In this document: in pieces, positions 60,722 through 64,000 of the stretch
Numbering within the stretch: the stretch's first letter is position 1
Layout: each line of letters opens with the position of its first letter
Assembly: GCF_002105155.1 (NCBI RefSeq)
Contig: NW_019029007.1
Span: 1-64,000, forward strand
Direction: 5' to 3'
DNA: 64,000 bases
Source: Lobosporangium transversale
Lineage: Eukaryota; Mortierellomycota; Mortierellomycetes; Mortierellales; Mortierellaceae
Program-made: the position numbers and the translations under genes
The notes under the pieces: model-generated
Database searches by the model: none
What the model was told of the DNA's origin: nothing
The model's input: only the letters and a program-made list of their open reading frames with translations

Positions 60722-63700
60722 TCAAAGGTCATTCAGTGTGAGTGTGTGGTTAATCACAATTGGTCCTTTCGGACGGTTCAATTGAGCAGACGGTGCCGAC
60801 GTCGTAGCTCCTTGCGGTCTGGATGCCTGTGTTGGTGAATTTCTTGTTGCCATTTGGACTGGAGCTAACGGGATAAAGCTTCCACTTCTTCGCCGATTTC
60901 CCGGTTCCGGCTCTGCTGACTTCGATAAAGGCATAGCTGCTGATTCAACAGTGGGCGCAGTTGGCGCTAGAGATCGTATAAATGGGTAGTATCCACCTTG
61001 GCCTGCTGATATCCCTTCAGAGCTTAAACGCCCACTTTCGCTTACATCCTTAGTGCTGCTATTAGTGCTGCTATTAGTGCGGCTTGGGCTGTTACTCAAA
61101 CGTTTGCGATAACCTGTTTCGCCACTACCCCGAAGCCTCAAAGCTGATACGCCGAAGCTCTTTCGTTAAGAGCTCCTTTGATAGATAGTGGTTTCCATTC
61201 CCTCCAAAAATTGTCCTTTGCGGATGATATTGGATTAGCCATGTTAGCTCTATCCAAATAAGAACCTGACTGGCCAACATCTTCATTATTTATTGTCGCG
61301 ATTTATAGCAGAAATATTAGTGTGTATCTTTTCAGATAGTTGATCCGATGGGTATGGAGAACGGACAGGTGGTTGACGGAGACTATCTTGTCCAACGTTC
61401 GTGGGTTCTAGCTGCCTTCTCTTTTCAAACGGATGCCGTTGCTGCTCCATCTCATACCTCTTGCGCTTCTCCCCAATCATGGGGCTCACAGGCTCTGTCA
61501 GCGGTTTGACCGGCCTATGAATTGTAATCGGTCGAGAATGATTGATAGAGTGCGTTTGAGACGGCCTCTCGAGGTTCTGTCGACTATCACTACCCTGCTC
61601 CCGACCCTTTTTTTATATTTTTTTTTTATAATTTTTGAAAAAGAAATAACAGTCTTGTGAGACATCAGAGATATACACATCGTTACCAGTGATTGATATT
61701 GATCACTTTTAACACAAACACTCCGTACTTTGCGCAGTTTGAGTTCCCGCTGATTTAGTGCCGCTAATTCCTCTTCTCGTCTCCTAACTGATTGATCAAA
61801 TGCTTCCCTTTCCTTAGCACTTGATCAGTGTAGAAGTGGAATTCATGTGGTTGCGTCAGCTCTTTGGTGCTCTTTTTGAGAAGGAACCGAGCGGGTTTAA
61901 GAGCCTTTACATGGGCTCGGCGGCCTAGTTCTGGTGAAATAGGTACAGTACGCCTAAATCGTGAAGCCTTTGCATTAGATGAGGCCCCATCTACGCGTGT
62001 TGTTGAACGAAGTGGCAAGAGCCCAGCAAGTCGACTAGGCCTTCTGGTGACCGTCGTATGAGCATTAATATGTGCTCCGCCATCATCTTGATGATGATGA
62101 CTTTGTTGTTGCTGTTGTTGGATATGTGCTTCCGCACGTCGTTGGGTCATAAATTGGAAAGGAACGGGACTGTTAGGCGTTTCTACCAAATGAAAGTGAT
62201 AATTATAAAAAAAGTAACGGAAAGAAAAAAAAAAAAAATTAACGATCAATATATTATATTATCTTCAAACGGAATAGCGACAGCAAAGGTTTAACTAACT
62301 CACCAGTGGAGGTAGCCGTCGCTTTAAAACCTCTGCAGTCTTCATTCTGTTATCTTCTACCGTTTTTGAAGAACCCTCATTCGTTGTTCCTAGACCCGGT
62401 GTAGCTCGAGGTTGAAACATGATATGGCGCCGCCTGAGGATCTCATCTGTAGCAAATTTAAACGGAATTGGCTGCGTCAAAGGACGACGAGAAAACGACG
62501 GGCCGTGAAGACGGCTCCCAGCTGTTGCTCTTGTGGATTGGCCATCCAAGAGCTGGTCATCTGGTTGTTCAAAGATGGCTTTCGATGAAAGACTCTCCAC
62601 TGGACTAGGCCCTTCATAAACTCTGCTTACTCTACCCTCGTAATTTGATCCGTTATCAATATCGGCTATCGCATCCAGATTTGGTTGGCTGGCAGCTTCG
62701 GACCGGAATTGGGTAGCTATCTCAGTATTAATTGATCTAGCATCACTAGTACTAGTAGGAACATTATTCAAGTCAGCGTACTCCTGACCTGTAGACTGGG
62801 TTTGTGAGCTAGTGTTTACTGCGCTTAATGATGCCTCTGGCTTTTTGAGCGTGGCAATGTTGTTATTACGCAGTTGCGGTCTTATTGGTCCTGTCCTTTT
62901 AAAGTGGTCAACAACGGGGCTATTAACTTTAGCTCTGAATGTGGTCTTGGGTTCAAAAAAAGGGCTCCTAGCTGGCCCGGATTCCTCCATAGCCCGAGAT
63001 TTACCGTGCATTTTGCTGAAAACTGGAGACACAGGCACAGTGAGAGGCCTTTTTTGAATTCTCGGGACCCCTAAATCCCCTGCACTCATAAAGACTTTTG
63101 GATCTAGACCTCTGGCGCGGAATCCAGACATGCGACTGGAACGTAACATCGCTCGTTCGTTGATTGTTGGAGGGGTATATGGTGCTGGTTTGCGCATTGT
63201 GCTTGCTCGTAACGAAAGGAGAGGGGAAGTACTATTGTTATCAACCCCCGGTCCAGTGGGTGTCGTGCTCTAGAGTTGCAGCATCAAAGTACTGTCAGTG
63301 ATCCTTGCAACCTACATGCTACAGTTCGATCATAAATTCCAGGCAATCTGTACTTACCGGCGCTCTTAGGTCAAGCATTACTGTGTCTCTTGTGAGCCCG
63401 TTCTCCTGCTTAGTGATCTCTGTCGCCTCAGGAGCGTCTTTCTTTGTTCGGATCTGTTTTTCTTCGAGGTTAGGTCTCGATACTAAATCCTCCATGTTAT
63501 TTTCAATAGAGTCTGGATCACCTGGAATATTGGGTATAAAAGATTTTGATGCTGACGGTGCCGTATCCTTGCGGAGCGGTGGTAGTGGATCTGTTCGCAA
63601 CATGAAAGCTCTGTTTGGTTTTGCAGAATTCCGTTGCGACGCATCTTTTTGTTGCCAAGTATGTAATTGAGATTGTTCTAAATCCTCGGCATCTGTTGCT

Positions 63701-64000
63701 GTCAGTAGATCTATGAGAGATGGTACACCCTCGCTCGTTGCTGCCACTCGGTTAATCTTCCTGATGGCATTTTGTGGCGAAACAGCGGCACTTTGCATTA
63801 TGGATTTCCTTGCAAAGTCCAAAGCACTAACGCCATACGGTTTTTTCTGGGGTGGGACCTCATCTACTATACCAACATCTGACTCTTCACAGTAGCTTTG
63901 ATTCCCATAGTTGTCCATTTGTTGCACGAATTGTGGAGAATCAGTCTTAGGTGACTCGTTTAAAGTCGAAGAAGGATGGTTGAAACTAGTCGATGCCGTA
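60722..64000 (-). CDS. TPX2-like spindle assembly protein (5' end beyond window)
   Basis: The gene enters from the right edge and ends at 60722. The C-terminal half contains successive TPX2-family motifs: TQPIPFKFATDEILRRRHI (about 62455), NSPVPFQFMTQRRAEAHIQ (about 62150) and ELTQPHEFHFYTDQVLRKG (about 61845), then REEELAALNQRELKLRKVR. KPLTEPVSPMIGEKRKRYEM (about 61490) follows, and upstream is RIQKRPLTVPVSPVFSK. These short aromatic-rich boxes (FxFxTDxxxxxR) bind microtubules and tubulin in TPX2. An upstream block reads KKPYGVSALDFARKSIMQSA. The final exon is low complexity, ending KGPIVINHTLTLNDL. TPX2 nucleates spindle microtubules and activates Aurora A. Introns lie at about 62250-62300, 61700 and 63220-63360. 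Partial; a few frame breaks. Confidence 0.78.

Overview
The window is nuclear DNA of a filamentous fungus. Protein-coding genes carry many short GT-AG introns, and introns and spacers are full of long A or T homopolymers. A two-copy repeat family joins an XPG/FEN1-like nuclease to a TnpB/Fanzor-like region; from memory such proteins are expanded in Mucoromycota and Mortierellomycota. Best guess is an early-diverging fungus of the Mortierella type, but the placement is inference.

Almost every conserved gene here, including housekeeping genes (threonyl-tRNA synthetase, U1-70K, MAK16, enoyl-CoA hydratase), is broken by several one-base frame changes, usually a missing base and often in a homopolymer. 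I treat most as consensus or assembly errors and annotate each locus as one gene across the breaks, so exon ends and phases are approximate.

Layout. 1-700: a tRNA-like element and tRNA-Ser(GCT). 2.1-5.6 kb: Dma1-like FHA-RING ubiquitin ligase (+), tail to tail with a second RING protein (5.8-7.7 kb, -). 8.8-9.9 kb: acidic coiled-coil protein. 10.1-11.9 kb: mitochondrial enoyl-CoA hydratase (AUH-like). 12.0-13.5 kb: unresolved membrane-protein candidate. 14.2-17.7 kb: large Q/S-rich protein. 18.7-21.4 kb: threonyl-tRNA synthetase. 22.2-23.7 kb: U1-70K. 24-26 kb: small unrecognised genes. 26.8-27.4 kb: Helitron/PIF1 helicase remnant. 28.6-32.2 kb: XPG-like plus Fanzor-like composite element. 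32.6-33.8 kb: MAK16. 34.2-37.0 kb: AMFR/gp78-like ER ubiquitin ligase. 37.7-39.1 kb: EXD2-type HNH-like protein. 40.8-44.5 kb: cyclin Y-like. 44.9-46.6 kb: kelch membrane protein. 47.6-50.0 kb: unrecognised Q/S-rich protein. 50.3-55.3 kb: Nup153/Nup1-like FG nucleoporin with two RanBP2 zinc fingers. 55.7-57.8 kb: decayed second copy of the XPG-like family, cut by an inverted repeat. 58.1-59.0 kb: BORCS8-like. 59.3-60.6 kb: ChaC gamma-glutamylcyclotransferase. 60.7 kb to the right edge: TPX2-like spindle protein, 5' end outside the window.

The genes do not form a pathway; this is an ordinary gene-dense fungal segment with two mobile-element islands (26.8-32.2 and 55.7-57.8 kb). The most interesting content is the composite XPG/Fanzor-like locus and its truncated relative.
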